From contig NZ_CP102293.1 of assembly GCF_025152575.1 (NCBI RefSeq), positions 2,914,001 through 2,978,000 on the forward strand: 64,000 nucleotides of DNA. The letters are read 5' to 3'. The position numbers were made by a program, and so were the translations under genes. Under the pieces are notes generated by a model. It was not told the origin of the DNA. It saw only the letters and a program-made list of their open reading frames with translations, and did no database searches. This DNA comes from Subdoligranulum variabile. GTDB lineage: Bacteria > Bacillota > Clostridia > Oscillospirales > Ruminococcaceae. The number at the start of each line of letters is the position of its first letter. The first letter of the stretch is position 1. Below, in pieces: positions 25,177-32,242 of the stretch.

Positions 25177-25641
25177 TTGGCATTACAAGTTGGGGATATT
25201 GTCGAGGGCAAGGTAACCGGAATCAAGCCGTTCGGCGCGTTTGTCTCTCTGCCGGAGGGCAAGACCGGTCTTGTCCACATCTCCGAGGTTTCCTATGAAT
25301 TTGTGCAGGATCTCTCGGCAGTGCTCGAAGACGGGCAGACGGTTACGGTGAAAGTACTTTCCATCGCACCGGACGGAAAGATTGCCTTGTCCATCAAGCG
25401 CACGCAGCCCGCACCGGAGCGCGGCTCCCGCTCGCAGCAGGGGGGCGGCGCACGGCCTGCCCACCGTCCCAAGCGTGAGGAAAAGCCTCGCGTCTGGCAG
25501 CCCAAACCGGCGGCTCCCCAGGGCGAGATGAGCTTTGAGGATATGATGGCGCGCTACAAATCCCGCAGCGAAGAAAAAATTGCTGACCTCAAACGTGTGA
25601 CGGAAAACCACCGTGGTGGATATTCCCGTCGCCGCGGCTGA
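25177..25641 (+). CDS. yabR: S1-domain RNA-binding protein YabR
   Basis: A 154-aa protein with one N-terminal S1 domain (VGDIVEGKVTGIKPFGAFVSL, TGLVHISEVS, VKVLSIAPDGKIALSIKR) and a basic, proline-rich disordered tail. It binds RNA; its role in Bacillus is undefined, though related proteins act on ribosomes. The start is TTG 25177 with AAAGGGG 9 nt upstream; there is no closer ATG. It closes the mazG cluster as in Bacillus and is followed by a strong terminator. Confidence 0.88.
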   Translation: MALQVGDIVEGKVTGIKPFGAFVSLPEGKTGLVHISEVSYEFVQDLSAVLEDGQTVTVKVLSIAPDGKIALSIKRTQPAPERGSRSQQGGGARPAHRPKREEKPRVWQPKPAAPQGEMSFEDMMARYKSRSEEKIADLKRVTENHRGGYSRRRG

Positions 25642-25667
25642 TCGGCACACTACATTTCAGGAACACA

Positions 25668-25711
25668 GCTCTACCCTGACGGCGCTTCACCGCCGGGGTT
25701 AGAGCTTTTTT
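25668..25711 (+). terminator. Terminator of the mazG-yabR cluster
   Basis: AGCTCTACCCTGACGGCG pairs with CGCCGGGGTTAGAGCT in outline and is followed by six T. Confidence 0.85.
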
Positions 25712-25738
25712 GCAAAAATTCAAAGGGAAAGGAACGTT

Positions 25739-26869
25739 ATGCCCACATTGTATACCTTGGTTGCCCCCTGTTTTTTCGGCACCGAATCCACCCTGCATTT
25801 TGAGATCAGGCGCCTGGGGGCACAGAATATCCAAGTTACCGACGGACGCATCGCTTTCCAGGGCGGAGCGGATCTCATTGCAGCAGCCAATCTGAATCTG
25901 CGCACAGCTGAACGGGTGCTGGTGCAGCTGGCTTCCTATAAGGCGATCACCTTTGATGAACTCTTCGATGGCTGCTACCGCATTCCGTGGGAAGACCTGC
26001 TTCCTACCGATGCGGCGTTTCCGGTGAAAGGATCCAGCCTGTCCAGTCAGCTTTCCAGTGTGCCGGCCTGTCAGAGTATCGTCAAGAAGGCTATCGTCAA
26101 GCGGCTGATGGCCGGTCATAAGACAAGCACCCTGCCGGAGACCGGCAACGTCTACAAGGTTCGTTTCGCGCTGCGCAAAAATCTGGTAGAAATTTATCTT
26201 GATACTTCCGGGGATGGTCTGCACAAACGCGGCTACCGGAAAAATGCAACTTTGGCCCCCATCAAGGAAACTTTGGCAGCAGCCATTGCCGACCTGGGCC
26301 GGGTACGCCGGGACAGCGTGGTACAAGATCCTTTCTGCGGCTCCGGTACCCTGGTGATTGAAGCTGCCCAGAAAGCCCTCAATCTGGCCCCCGGACTGCG
26401 CCGCCGGTTTGCTGCGGAGCATTTCGATTTTGTGCCGGCGGAAGCCTGGAAAGAGCAGCGGCAGAAGGCACTGGCGGAGGTGCGCCGGGATGCAGCCTTT
26501 GAAGGTGTGGGCTACGATATCGATCCCGCTGCCGTGGCCCTTGCCAATGCCAACGCCAAGCTGGCCGGCGTGGGGGACCGCTGCCGTTTTGAGGTGGCCG
26601 ATGTAAAGGACTTCACTCCGGATGCCAGAGCTACGGTGCTGACCAACCCGCCCTATGGGGAGCGGCTGGGCGACAGTGCCGAGGCTGCTTCGCTGGCCAG
26701 AACGCTGGGGCAGGTATGGCAGCGGCACCCCGGACAAGGCTTGTATGCCATTACAGCGGATGCGGATTTTGAGCAGCATTTCGGTAAAAAAGCCGCACGC
26801 CGCCGCAAAATCTACAACGGTATGATTCCCTGCCAGCTGTATATGTATTATGACCAGCCCAAGAGGTAA
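25739..26869 (+). CDS. THUMP-domain class I RNA methyltransferase, RlmL-like
   Basis: A 376-aa SAM-dependent methyltransferase that probably makes N2-methylguanosine in 23S rRNA, like the N-terminal half of RlmL or Bacillus YpsC. The N-terminal ferredoxin/THUMP region spans about 1-160 (TLVAPCFFGTESTLHFEIRRL in part). The methylase has VVQDPFCGSGTLVIEAA, GYDIDPAAVALANAN and the catalytic TNPPYGERLG. It lacks the RlmK half, as is normal in Firmicutes. AAAGGAA precedes the ATG. It overlaps no gene and is followed after 4 bp by the NYN gene. Confidence 0.88.
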   Translation: MPTLYTLVAPCFFGTESTLHFEIRRLGAQNIQVTDGRIAFQGGADLIAAANLNLRTAERVLVQLASYKAITFDELFDGCYRIPWEDLLPTDAAFPVKGSSLSSQLSSVPACQSIVKKAIVKRLMAGHKTSTLPETGNVYKVRFALRKNLVEIYLDTSGDGLHKRGYRKNATLAPIKETLAAAIADLGRVRRDSVVQDPFCGSGTLVIEAAQKALNLAPGLRRRFAAEHFDFVPAEAWKEQRQKALAEVRRDAAFEGVGYDIDPAAVALANANAKLAGVGDRCRFEVADVKDFTPDARATVLTNPPYGERLGDSAEAASLARTLGQVWQRHPGQGLYAITADADFEQHFGKKAARRRKIYNGMIPCQLYMYYDQPKR

Positions 26870-26873
26870 AGCT

Positions 26874-27701
26874 ATGGAAGATCTGAAATTGGCCATCCTG
26901 ATCGATGCCGATAATATCTCGCCCAAGTATGTCAAGGTGATTCTGGATGAGGCGGCGTCTTTCGGCGTGGCAGCCTGTAAGCGCATCTACGGCGACTGGT
27001 CTGATGTACGTCTGAAAAGCTGGAAGGATGCCCTGTTGAACAACTCCATAATCCCCATTCAGCAGTACAGCTATACCACAGGGAAAAACGCCACCGACTC
27101 AGCTATGATCATCGACGCCATGGATCTGTTGTACGGCGGCAACCTGGATGGTTTCTGCATTGTCTCTTCAGACAGTGATTTTACCCGTTTGGCGGCCCGT
27201 CTGCGGGAAGCAGGCAAACTGGTCATCGGCATGGGGGAGAGCAAGGCCCTTGGCCCCTTTGTCAAGGCCTGTGACCAATTTAAATATCTGGACCTGATTC
27301 TCGACCATGGAGAGACGGAACCGGCGGATCCGGCGGCGCCCGCGGCGGAAAATGATGCACGGGCCAATGCCGGGGATGATACCGCCATCAACCGTGAATC
27401 CATCGAGAGGATCATTCACGGCCTGATCGGAGAGATGGACGATGGAACCGGCTGGGTGCGCACCTCCCGTGTGGGAGATCAGCTCATCAAGCGTTATCCT
27501 GATTTCGATGTGCGTAACTTCGGCTCCAAGAGCCTGAACAAGTTTCTGGCGTCTCTTCCCGAAATGGAAGTGGAGGAGCGGATCCTTTCCAATGGCAATC
27601 CTATCCAGTTTGTGCGGATTCGTCCTGCTCCCAAGAAAACCGTGACCCGCCGTACCGGTACCAAAAAGGCATCCCGGCGCACCGGCACCAAGAAAAAGTA
27701 A
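26874..27701 (+). CDS. NYN nuclease-fold and LOTUS (OST-HTH) protein
   Basis: A 275-aa predicted RNA-acting protein. Residues 1-150 form a NYN/PIN-like domain with the acidic residues expected for metal binding: ILIDADN, TDSAMIIDAMD and VSSDSDFTRLAARL. Residues 170-245 resemble an OST-HTH/LOTUS domain (IERIIHGLIGEM, SRVGDQLIKRYPDFDVRNFG). The C-terminus is a basic tail with a repeated RRTGTKK motif. This NYN plus OST-HTH pattern is known in bacterial LabA-like proteins with unclear RNA targets. It is probably co-transcribed with the rRNA methyltransferase before it. Confidence 0.8.
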   Translation: MEDLKLAILIDADNISPKYVKVILDEAASFGVAACKRIYGDWSDVRLKSWKDALLNNSIIPIQQYSYTTGKNATDSAMIIDAMDLLYGGNLDGFCIVSSDSDFTRLAARLREAGKLVIGMGESKALGPFVKACDQFKYLDLILDHGETEPADPAAPAAENDARANAGDDTAINRESIERIIHGLIGEMDDGTGWVRTSRVGDQLIKRYPDFDVRNFGSKSLNKFLASLPEMEVEERILSNGNPIQFVRIRPAPKKTVTRRTGTKKASRRTGTKKK

Positions 27702-27735
27702 AAGCAGCGCAGCCGAAAGGCTGCGCTGCTTTTTT
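27699..27735. terminator. Bidirectional terminator
   Basis: An AAAGCAGCGCAGCC-GAAA-GGCTGCGCTGCTTT hairpin with A and T tracts sits between the convergent NYN and SDR genes. Confidence 0.9.
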
Positions 27736-28474
27736 AGATGACCAGCCCGCCGTTCTGGCCAATCACCTGCCCAGTGATGTAACCGGAGGCCTCGTCGGCC
27801 AGAAAAACCAGCGTTCGGGCGATTTCTTCGGGAGTGCCAAGGCGACCGACCGGGGTGTCTTCGGCCAGCACGGCCCGATCTTCCGCAGAAAATCCAGCCA
27901 TCATATCGGTATCGATGACCCCCGGAGCCACCACGTTGACCGTGATGCCGCTGGGGCCTTCCTCCTTGGCCAGGGCCTTGCCAAGGCCGATCAGCCCGGC
28001 CTTGGCGGCGCTGTAAGCTACTTCGCAGCTGCCGCCGGTCTGTCCCCACATGCTGCTGACCAGCAGGATGCGGCCGTATTTCCGGTGAATCATGCCGGGC
28101 AGAGCAGCCCGACATGCATAGAAAGCACCGTCCAGGTCGACTGACATGATACGGCGCCAGTCCTCGTCGGTGGTATCGGTAAAAAGTTTCTGCTGGGCAA
28201 TACCGGCGTTGCAAACCAGTGCCTGCAATCCGCCCAGCTCTTGCTCGGCACGCCGCACGGCGGTGGAAACCTGGCCGGCGTCGGCTGCATCTGCCTGCAA
28301 GGCCAGAATGAGCCGGTCCGGAGCAATCTTCTGCGCCCGGGCCAGAACCTGTTCGGCGGCACTGCCATGGTGGTGCCAGGTGAAGGCAACGTTATATCCG
28401 GCACTGGCAAAGGCCAGAACAGCTGCGGCGCCGATGCCGCGGCTGCCGCCTGTGATCAAAACACTTTGTTTCAT
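27734..28474 (-). CDS. SDR family oxidoreductase (FabG-like)
   Basis: A 246-aa short-chain dehydrogenase/reductase. The NAD(P)-binding motif TGGSRGIGAAAVLAF is at residues 8-22, NAGIAQ near 80, the catalytic Ser in LLVSSMWGQ and the YxxxK pair in YSAAKAGLIGLGKALA near 150. The C-terminus GQVIGQNGGLVI resembles FabG. There is no fatty-acid gene nearby, so it could act as a 3-oxoacyl-ACP reductase or on another ketone. ATG 28474 lies one base after the tadA stop, so translation is coupled; the 8-residue upstream extension is inside tadA. Confidence 0.85.
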   Translation of the reverse strand: MKQSVLITGGSRGIGAAAVLAFASAGYNVAFTWHHHGSAAEQVLARAQKIAPDRLILALQADAADAGQVSTAVRRAEQELGGLQALVCNAGIAQQKLFTDTTDEDWRRIMSVDLDGAFYACRAALPGMIHRKYGRILLVSSMWGQTGGSCEVAYSAAKAGLIGLGKALAKEEGPSGITVNVVAPGVIDTDMMAGFSAEDRAVLAEDTPVGRLGTPEEIARTLVFLADEASGYITGQVIGQNGGLVI

Positions 28475-28475
28475 T

Positions 28476-28937
28476 TTATTTCTTCTTCCGCTTCTCACGC
28501 AGCATCACAAAAAAATCCTGCAACAGAGCCTGCGCATCCTCCTGCAGAAGCCCCTGTTCGATCACAGGGTGGTGATTGAAAGGCAGGGCGAACAGATCGG
28601 TCAGGCCACCGCAGCAGCCGGCCTTCGGGTCCCGGGCGCCATAGACCACCCGGCGCAGTCGGCTGTTGATGATTGCGCCACTGCACATGGGGCAAGGTTC
28701 CAAAGTTACAAAAAGCTCGCATTGCCACAACCGCCAGCCGCCCAATGCCTTGCACGCGGCGTCGATGGCCAGCAACTCCGCATGGTAGGTGGCATTTTTG
28801 CCCCTTTCCCGAAGATTGTGTGCTCTGGCAACGATTTCCCCGTCCTTGGCAATCACTGCCCCCACGGGGACTTCTCCCAGGGCGGCGGCGATGCGCGCTT
28901 CCTCCAAAGCAACTTGCATCAGTTGTTCGTCGGTCAT
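28476..28937 (-). CDS. tadA: tRNA-specific adenosine deaminase
   Basis: TadA converts adenosine 34 to inosine in tRNA-Arg(ACG), essential for decoding. The 153-aa protein has the zinc motifs HAE (TYHAELLAIDAAC, about 58) and PCxxC (LEPCPMCSGAIINSRL, about 88), plus VYGARDPKAG. It lies between a CPBP protease gene upstream and the SDR gene downstream on the minus strand, spaced 10 and 1 bp, so the three form an operon. Confidence 0.94.
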   Translation of the reverse strand: MTDEQLMQVALEEARIAAALGEVPVGAVIAKDGEIVARAHNLRERGKNATYHAELLAIDAACKALGGWRLWQCELFVTLEPCPMCSGAIINSRLRRVVYGARDPKAGCCGGLTDLFALPFNHHPVIEQGLLQEDAQALLQDFFVMLREKRKKK

Positions 28938-28947
28938 GATCCACTCC

Positions 28948-29859
28948 TCAATGACTCAGAAATACGGTATACAGAAGCAGGAAGACTGCTGTTACCGTGT
29001 AGGCAGGACTGCTGAATACCTCCAGGACATCCACGCCGGGGCGAAGTCCGGCCGCAAAGCGGAATCCCTGCTGTCGGGCGTGATAGACCAGCCATAAGCT
29101 GAACAGAGGAAAGAACAACAGCACAAAGAGCTCCACGCCGAAAGAAACACTAGCGGGTGCGTAAAACCGAAGATACAGACTCAAAAATGCCAGACAGTTG
29201 TTGGTGAAGTGCAGCAGGATACCGGGCAGAATGCTGCCGGAGCGTTCTGCCAGCCAGCCCAGAAAGATTCCGCAGACCAGTGCAGTCAGTCCCTGGATGG
29301 GATCAAGATGCAGCAGCGCGAAGAGAAGCGCCGGTCCAAAGATTGCCACTGCACTGCCGCAGGGGCGAAGCAGCCCCTGCAAAGCGCCCCGGAAAAAAAG
29401 TTCTTCCACGACGGCCGGCATGACGCACAGAACAAGAAATTGGACAATAAGCTCCATGCCGCCGCTTGGCAGGATATTGTTGGAAACCTCGATGCCCAGC
29501 AGATGGGTCAGCAGGGCACCGGCCAGGTTGGCGGCGTTGGCGAGCCCCAGAAAAACCGGCAGACAGAAAGCCGGACTCCAGGGAGCTGGCAAGGTTATGC
29601 GCAGATCCCGGGATTCCAGACGTGTAAGACGGAGCATGCACCACAGGGGAATGGCGATAGCACCGATACCGATGAACAGTTGCAGCAAACCAATGGAGAT
29701 GTCGGAGAATCCAATCGGTTTACTCACACTGGCACCCGGTTGAAAAAGGCCCAGCAGGGCACTGATCCCGGCGTACAACAGTGAACGAACCAGCAAATAG
29801 AACAGCGCGGCAATCGCACACCAGCTGGCGGCCCCGCGCACTCCCCGTGATTTAGCCAT
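28948..29859 (-). CDS. CPBP family intramembrane glutamic protease
   Basis: A 303-aa polytopic membrane protein of the Abi/Rce1 family. The active-site motif EELFFRGALQGLL is near residue 158, followed by the second motif FALLHLDPIQGLTALVCGIFLGWL and the third around LLHFTNN, giving the Glu-Glu-Arg and His residues of the family. About eight transmembrane segments are predicted. Substrates of bacterial CPBP proteins are mostly unknown; some process bacteriocin or signalling peptides. The gene leads the minus-strand operon with tadA and the SDR gene. Confidence 0.88.
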   Translation of the reverse strand: MAKSRGVRGAASWCAIAALFYLLVRSLLYAGISALLGLFQPGASVSKPIGFSDISIGLLQLFIGIGAIAIPLWCMLRLTRLESRDLRITLPAPWSPAFCLPVFLGLANAANLAGALLTHLLGIEVSNNILPSGGMELIVQFLVLCVMPAVVEELFFRGALQGLLRPCGSAVAIFGPALLFALLHLDPIQGLTALVCGIFLGWLAERSGSILPGILLHFTNNCLAFLSLYLRFYAPASVSFGVELFVLLFFPLFSLWLVYHARQQGFRFAAGLRPGVDVLEVFSSPAYTVTAVFLLLYTVFLSH

Positions 29860-29894
29860 TCCCTCATCCCTTACACAAACACTTATTTTGTACT

Positions 29895-29923
29895 ATCATA
29901 ACACACTGCCGTATTCCACGCAA
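29895..29923 (-). promoter_or_regulatory. Promoter of the CPBP-tadA-SDR operon
   Basis: On the minus strand TTGCGT (29923-29918), a 17-nt spacer and TATGAT (29900-29895) give a 5' leader of about 30 nt. The -10 region TATGATAGTA is repeated in the sRNA promoter 133 bp away. Confidence 0.65.
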
Positions 29924-29924
29924 T

Positions 29925-30021
29925 AAAAAAAGACCCAACCGGTGTGCGGGCCGGTAAGGTCGTGGAGGGAGAGAGGAGCCAATGAAAGTCCTGCAATGTG
30001 CGTTGCAGGCATTGACTTTCT
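29925..30021 (-). ncRNA. Candidate small regulatory RNA, about 97 nt, with C/U-rich linker
   Basis: Read on the minus strand, a promoter at 30056-30028 would start RNA at about 30021. The RNA then has a 5'-terminal hairpin (GAAAGUC-30020 pairing with GACUUUC-29984, inner stem CUGCAA/UUGCAG with a GCATT bulge), an unpaired pyrimidine linker UGGCUCCUCUCUCCCUCCAC (29982-29963), and an intrinsic terminator (GACC..ACCGG/CCGGU..GGUC, then seven U to 29925). The linker is complementary to GGAGG-type ribosome sites. This layout is typical of trans-acting sRNAs. No protein gene explains the interval. Expression and targets are inference. Confidence 0.55.
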
Positions 30022-30040
30022 TTTACTATCATAGTACAGT
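30012..30040 (+). promoter_or_regulatory. Promoter of the LysR gene
   Basis: TTGACT (30012-30017), a 17-nt spacer and TACAGT (30035-30040) on the plus strand. The palindrome TACTATCATAGTA (30024-30036) lies in the spacer and -10 and overlaps the opposing sRNA promoter, so the two may interfere or share a regulator. Confidence 0.55.
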
Positions 30041-30056
30041 ATAGACGTGAAGTAAA
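30028..30056 (-). promoter_or_regulatory. Promoter of the candidate sRNA
   Basis: On the minus strand TTTACT (30056-30051), a 17-nt spacer and TATGAT (30033-30028). The predicted start falls exactly at the base of the 5' hairpin of the sRNA. Confidence 0.5.
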
Positions 30057-30109
30057 GTACAATTTTTTCATATGCAAGATGAAAATGATTCACGAAAGGG
30101 GGCTCGTCC

Positions 30110-30991
30110 ATGACATTGACAGACTGTCAGATCCTGATGATGGTGGCCCAGCTGGGAACCTTTGCGGCAGCGGCGGAGCAGATGCACCTGACGCCGTCAG
30201 CCATCAGCCATGCGGTCTCCGGCATGGAGGCGGAATGTGGATTTCCGCTGTTTACCCGTACCAAAAGTGGCGTGACGATGACAGCGGCGGGGGAGAGTCT
30301 GTTCCCCTCCATTCGTCAGATGCTCAACAGCAGTGAGCTGTTGGACCAGTCCATCGCGCAGATCAACGGCATGCACAAAGGCGTGCTGCGGGTGGGCGTG
30401 TTCAACTCGGCCTGTGTGACCTGGATCCCGCAGCTGGTGCCGCCGTTCCAGCAGGAATTTCCCGGTATTGATGTGCAGCTCTACCAAGGCTCCTACGCCG
30501 ACATTGCAGGCTGGCTCAAAAACGGTGTGGTGGAATTAGGATTCCTTTCCAATTCCAGCGCCAAGGACCTGGATTTCGAGCCGCTGTATGAAGATCCCCT
30601 GGTCTGCATTGCACCGGCCTCCTATAAGCCCAAACGTCCGGGATGCGTCTGGGCGGAAGAACTCCAGGGACAGCCGTTTGTCAGCCAGCAGGCGGATCTG
30701 GATGCCGATATCCAGAGTTATTTCAAAAAGAATGATCTGCATGTGAACAGCCGATGCTATATTGTGGATGACCAGTCTATGATTGCGATGGTTTCCTGCG
30801 GACAGGGGCTTGCCATTATGCCGGAATTGATGTTCAAGCGTGGGACGGACCACGGTGGCTGTCAGGTGCTGCGGCTGGAACCCGCCGCGGGGCGCAGTAT
30901 CGGGATTGCCTGCCTTTCGCGCCGGGGTCTGTCACCGGCAGCCAGCCGGTTTATCGAACATGCCCGGGAATATGCCGAAACGATGAAATGA
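30110..30991 (+). CDS. LysR family transcriptional regulator
   Basis: A 293-aa regulator with the LysR winged-helix domain at residues 1-65 (FAAAAEQMHLTPSAISHAVSGMEAE in part; LFTRTKSGVTMTAAGE) and a periplasmic-binding-like effector domain (LRVGVFNSACVTWIPQLV, QGLAIMPELMF). AAAGGGGG precedes ATG 30110. It is divergent from the CPBP operon with the candidate sRNA between; either could be its target, since LysR proteins often regulate the divergent gene. Its ligand cannot be inferred. Confidence 0.9.
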   Translation: MTLTDCQILMMVAQLGTFAAAAEQMHLTPSAISHAVSGMEAECGFPLFTRTKSGVTMTAAGESLFPSIRQMLNSSELLDQSIAQINGMHKGVLRVGVFNSACVTWIPQLVPPFQQEFPGIDVQLYQGSYADIAGWLKNGVVELGFLSNSSAKDLDFEPLYEDPLVCIAPASYKPKRPGCVWAEELQGQPFVSQQADLDADIQSYFKKNDLHVNSRCYIVDDQSMIAMVSCGQGLAIMPELMFKRGTDHGGCQVLRLEPAAGRSIGIACLSRRGLSPAASRFIEHAREYAETMK

Positions 30992-31081
30992 CCGCAATAA
31001 GGGGAAAGTCGGACAGGGGCTTTTCAAAGTCGGTCAATAAGAGTATAATAAGATGTTAAAGAGCCGAAAGGGGGAACTGCC

Positions 31082-31945
31082 ATGCCAGGCGACCTGCATA
31101 CCCATACCACCTTTTCCGACGGGTCTACCCCTGCCGAAAAGTTACCGTTCCTTGCAAAGTGTGCGGGCATGACGCATCTTGCCATATCGGACCACGATTC
31201 AATGCGAGGAATCCGCTATGCCTACGCCCACCCGACGCAGGAAGGCGTGCACCTGATCCCCGCGATCGAGATGACGGCCTATGACTATGAGCGTGCCCAT
31301 CGGGTTCATCTTTTATGCTACTGGCCGGATGACTGTGCTCCGCTGGCGGAGTTCTGTGATATGATGGCAGAGCGCCGCCGTGTGGCGGTGCTCCAGAGCT
31401 GCCGGGAACTGGAGGAAATTTGCCCGCAGTTCCGTACTGAAGAGGCTCTGGAGCTGGCCCGGGACAGCGGTACACTGTTCAAGGCGCACGTGATGCGGGT
31501 GTTGTGGCAGTATGGTCTGGCAGACGGCATGTACAACGATGTTTATCGCTCTCTTTTCGGGCTCAAGCCGGTGCGCGGACGGATCTTGCATACCCCGCGG
31601 TATGAACCGGTCGACGATGTCCTGTCCCTGATCAAGACCTGCCGCGGTGTGGTAGTGCTGGCGCATCCCAGCGTCTATCACAGCATGGAGCTGGCAAGAG
31701 AACTGATTGCAGCCGGACGGCTGGACGGTGTGGAAATTGACCATCCCCGCAACACGCCGGAGGACAAGACGGAACTGCTGCAACTGGCAAAAGAAAACGA
31801 CCTTCTGATCACCGGTGGTACGGATTATCATGGGCTCAATACGGTCACACCGCGTCCGGTGGGCGCTTTCTCTACCCGGGATGAGCAGATCACCCGGCTG
31901 GAAACGCTGGCCAAGGCCCGCAAAATGTCCAATAAAAAAGCATAA
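31082..31945 (+). CDS. PHP-domain metal-dependent phosphoesterase
   Basis: A 287-aa protein of the polymerase-and-histidinol-phosphatase superfamily. The four metal motifs are present: DLHTHTTFSDGS at the N-terminus, LAISDHDSMRGI near 37, HVMRV/LAHPSVYHS in the middle and GGTDYHG near 250. Related family members act on nucleotides, including 3',5'-nucleoside bisphosphates or 5'-3' RNA ends. The promoter TTTTCA-17-TATAAT (31021-31049) and AAAGGGGG precede ATG 31082. It heads a run of five co-directional genes with gaps of 13-24 bp. Confidence 0.85.
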   Translation: MPGDLHTHTTFSDGSTPAEKLPFLAKCAGMTHLAISDHDSMRGIRYAYAHPTQEGVHLIPAIEMTAYDYERAHRVHLLCYWPDDCAPLAEFCDMMAERRRVAVLQSCRELEEICPQFRTEEALELARDSGTLFKAHVMRVLWQYGLADGMYNDVYRSLFGLKPVRGRILHTPRYEPVDDVLSLIKTCRGVVVLAHPSVYHSMELARELIAAGRLDGVEIDHPRNTPEDKTELLQLAKENDLLITGGTDYHGLNTVTPRPVGAFSTRDEQITRLETLAKARKMSNKKA

Positions 31946-31969
31946 TAACACAAAGGAGCATCACGAATT

Positions 31970-32224
31970 ATGACGTATGTATACAACAACAAGGGCACCT
32001 GCTCTGTTCGCACCGAAGTGGAACTCAACGCTGACCATACCATTGCTGCGGTCCGCGTGCTGGGCGGCTGCAACGGCAATCTGAAGGGAATCTCCAGCCT
32101 GCTCACCGGTATGAAGGCGGAGGATGCCATCGCCCGTATGGAGGGAACCACCTGCGGCAATAAGCCCACCAGCTGCCCGGACCAGATCGCGCAGGCCCTC
32201 AAGGGGGCCCTGGCCCAACTGTAA
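31970..32224 (+). CDS. TSCPD-domain protein (TIGR03905 type)
   Basis: An 84-aa protein of a family typified by TSCPD, here seen as the motif PTSCPDQIAQAL near residue 67, with conserved cysteines in NNKGTCSVRTEVEL, GGCNGNL and GTTCGN. TSCPD domains also occur at the C-terminus of some class II ribonucleotide reductases, so a redox or metal role is plausible but untested. AAAGGAG precedes ATG 31970. Its link to the genes around it is not understood. Confidence 0.85.
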   Translation: MTYVYNNKGTCSVRTEVELNADHTIAAVRVLGGCNGNLKGISSLLTGMKAEDAIARMEGTTCGNKPTSCPDQIAQALKGALAQL

Positions 32225-32242
32225 TCTGCAAAGGAGCCCTGT

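Noticed and set aside
29982..30044. A 20-codon plus-strand ORF (MKVLQCALQALTFFYYHSTV) behind a purine-rich stretch, considered as a leader peptide
   Set aside because: The same bases are better explained as the complement of the sRNA hairpin and C/U tract, and no plus-strand promoter lies ahead of it. It stays an alternative if conservation favours the peptide.
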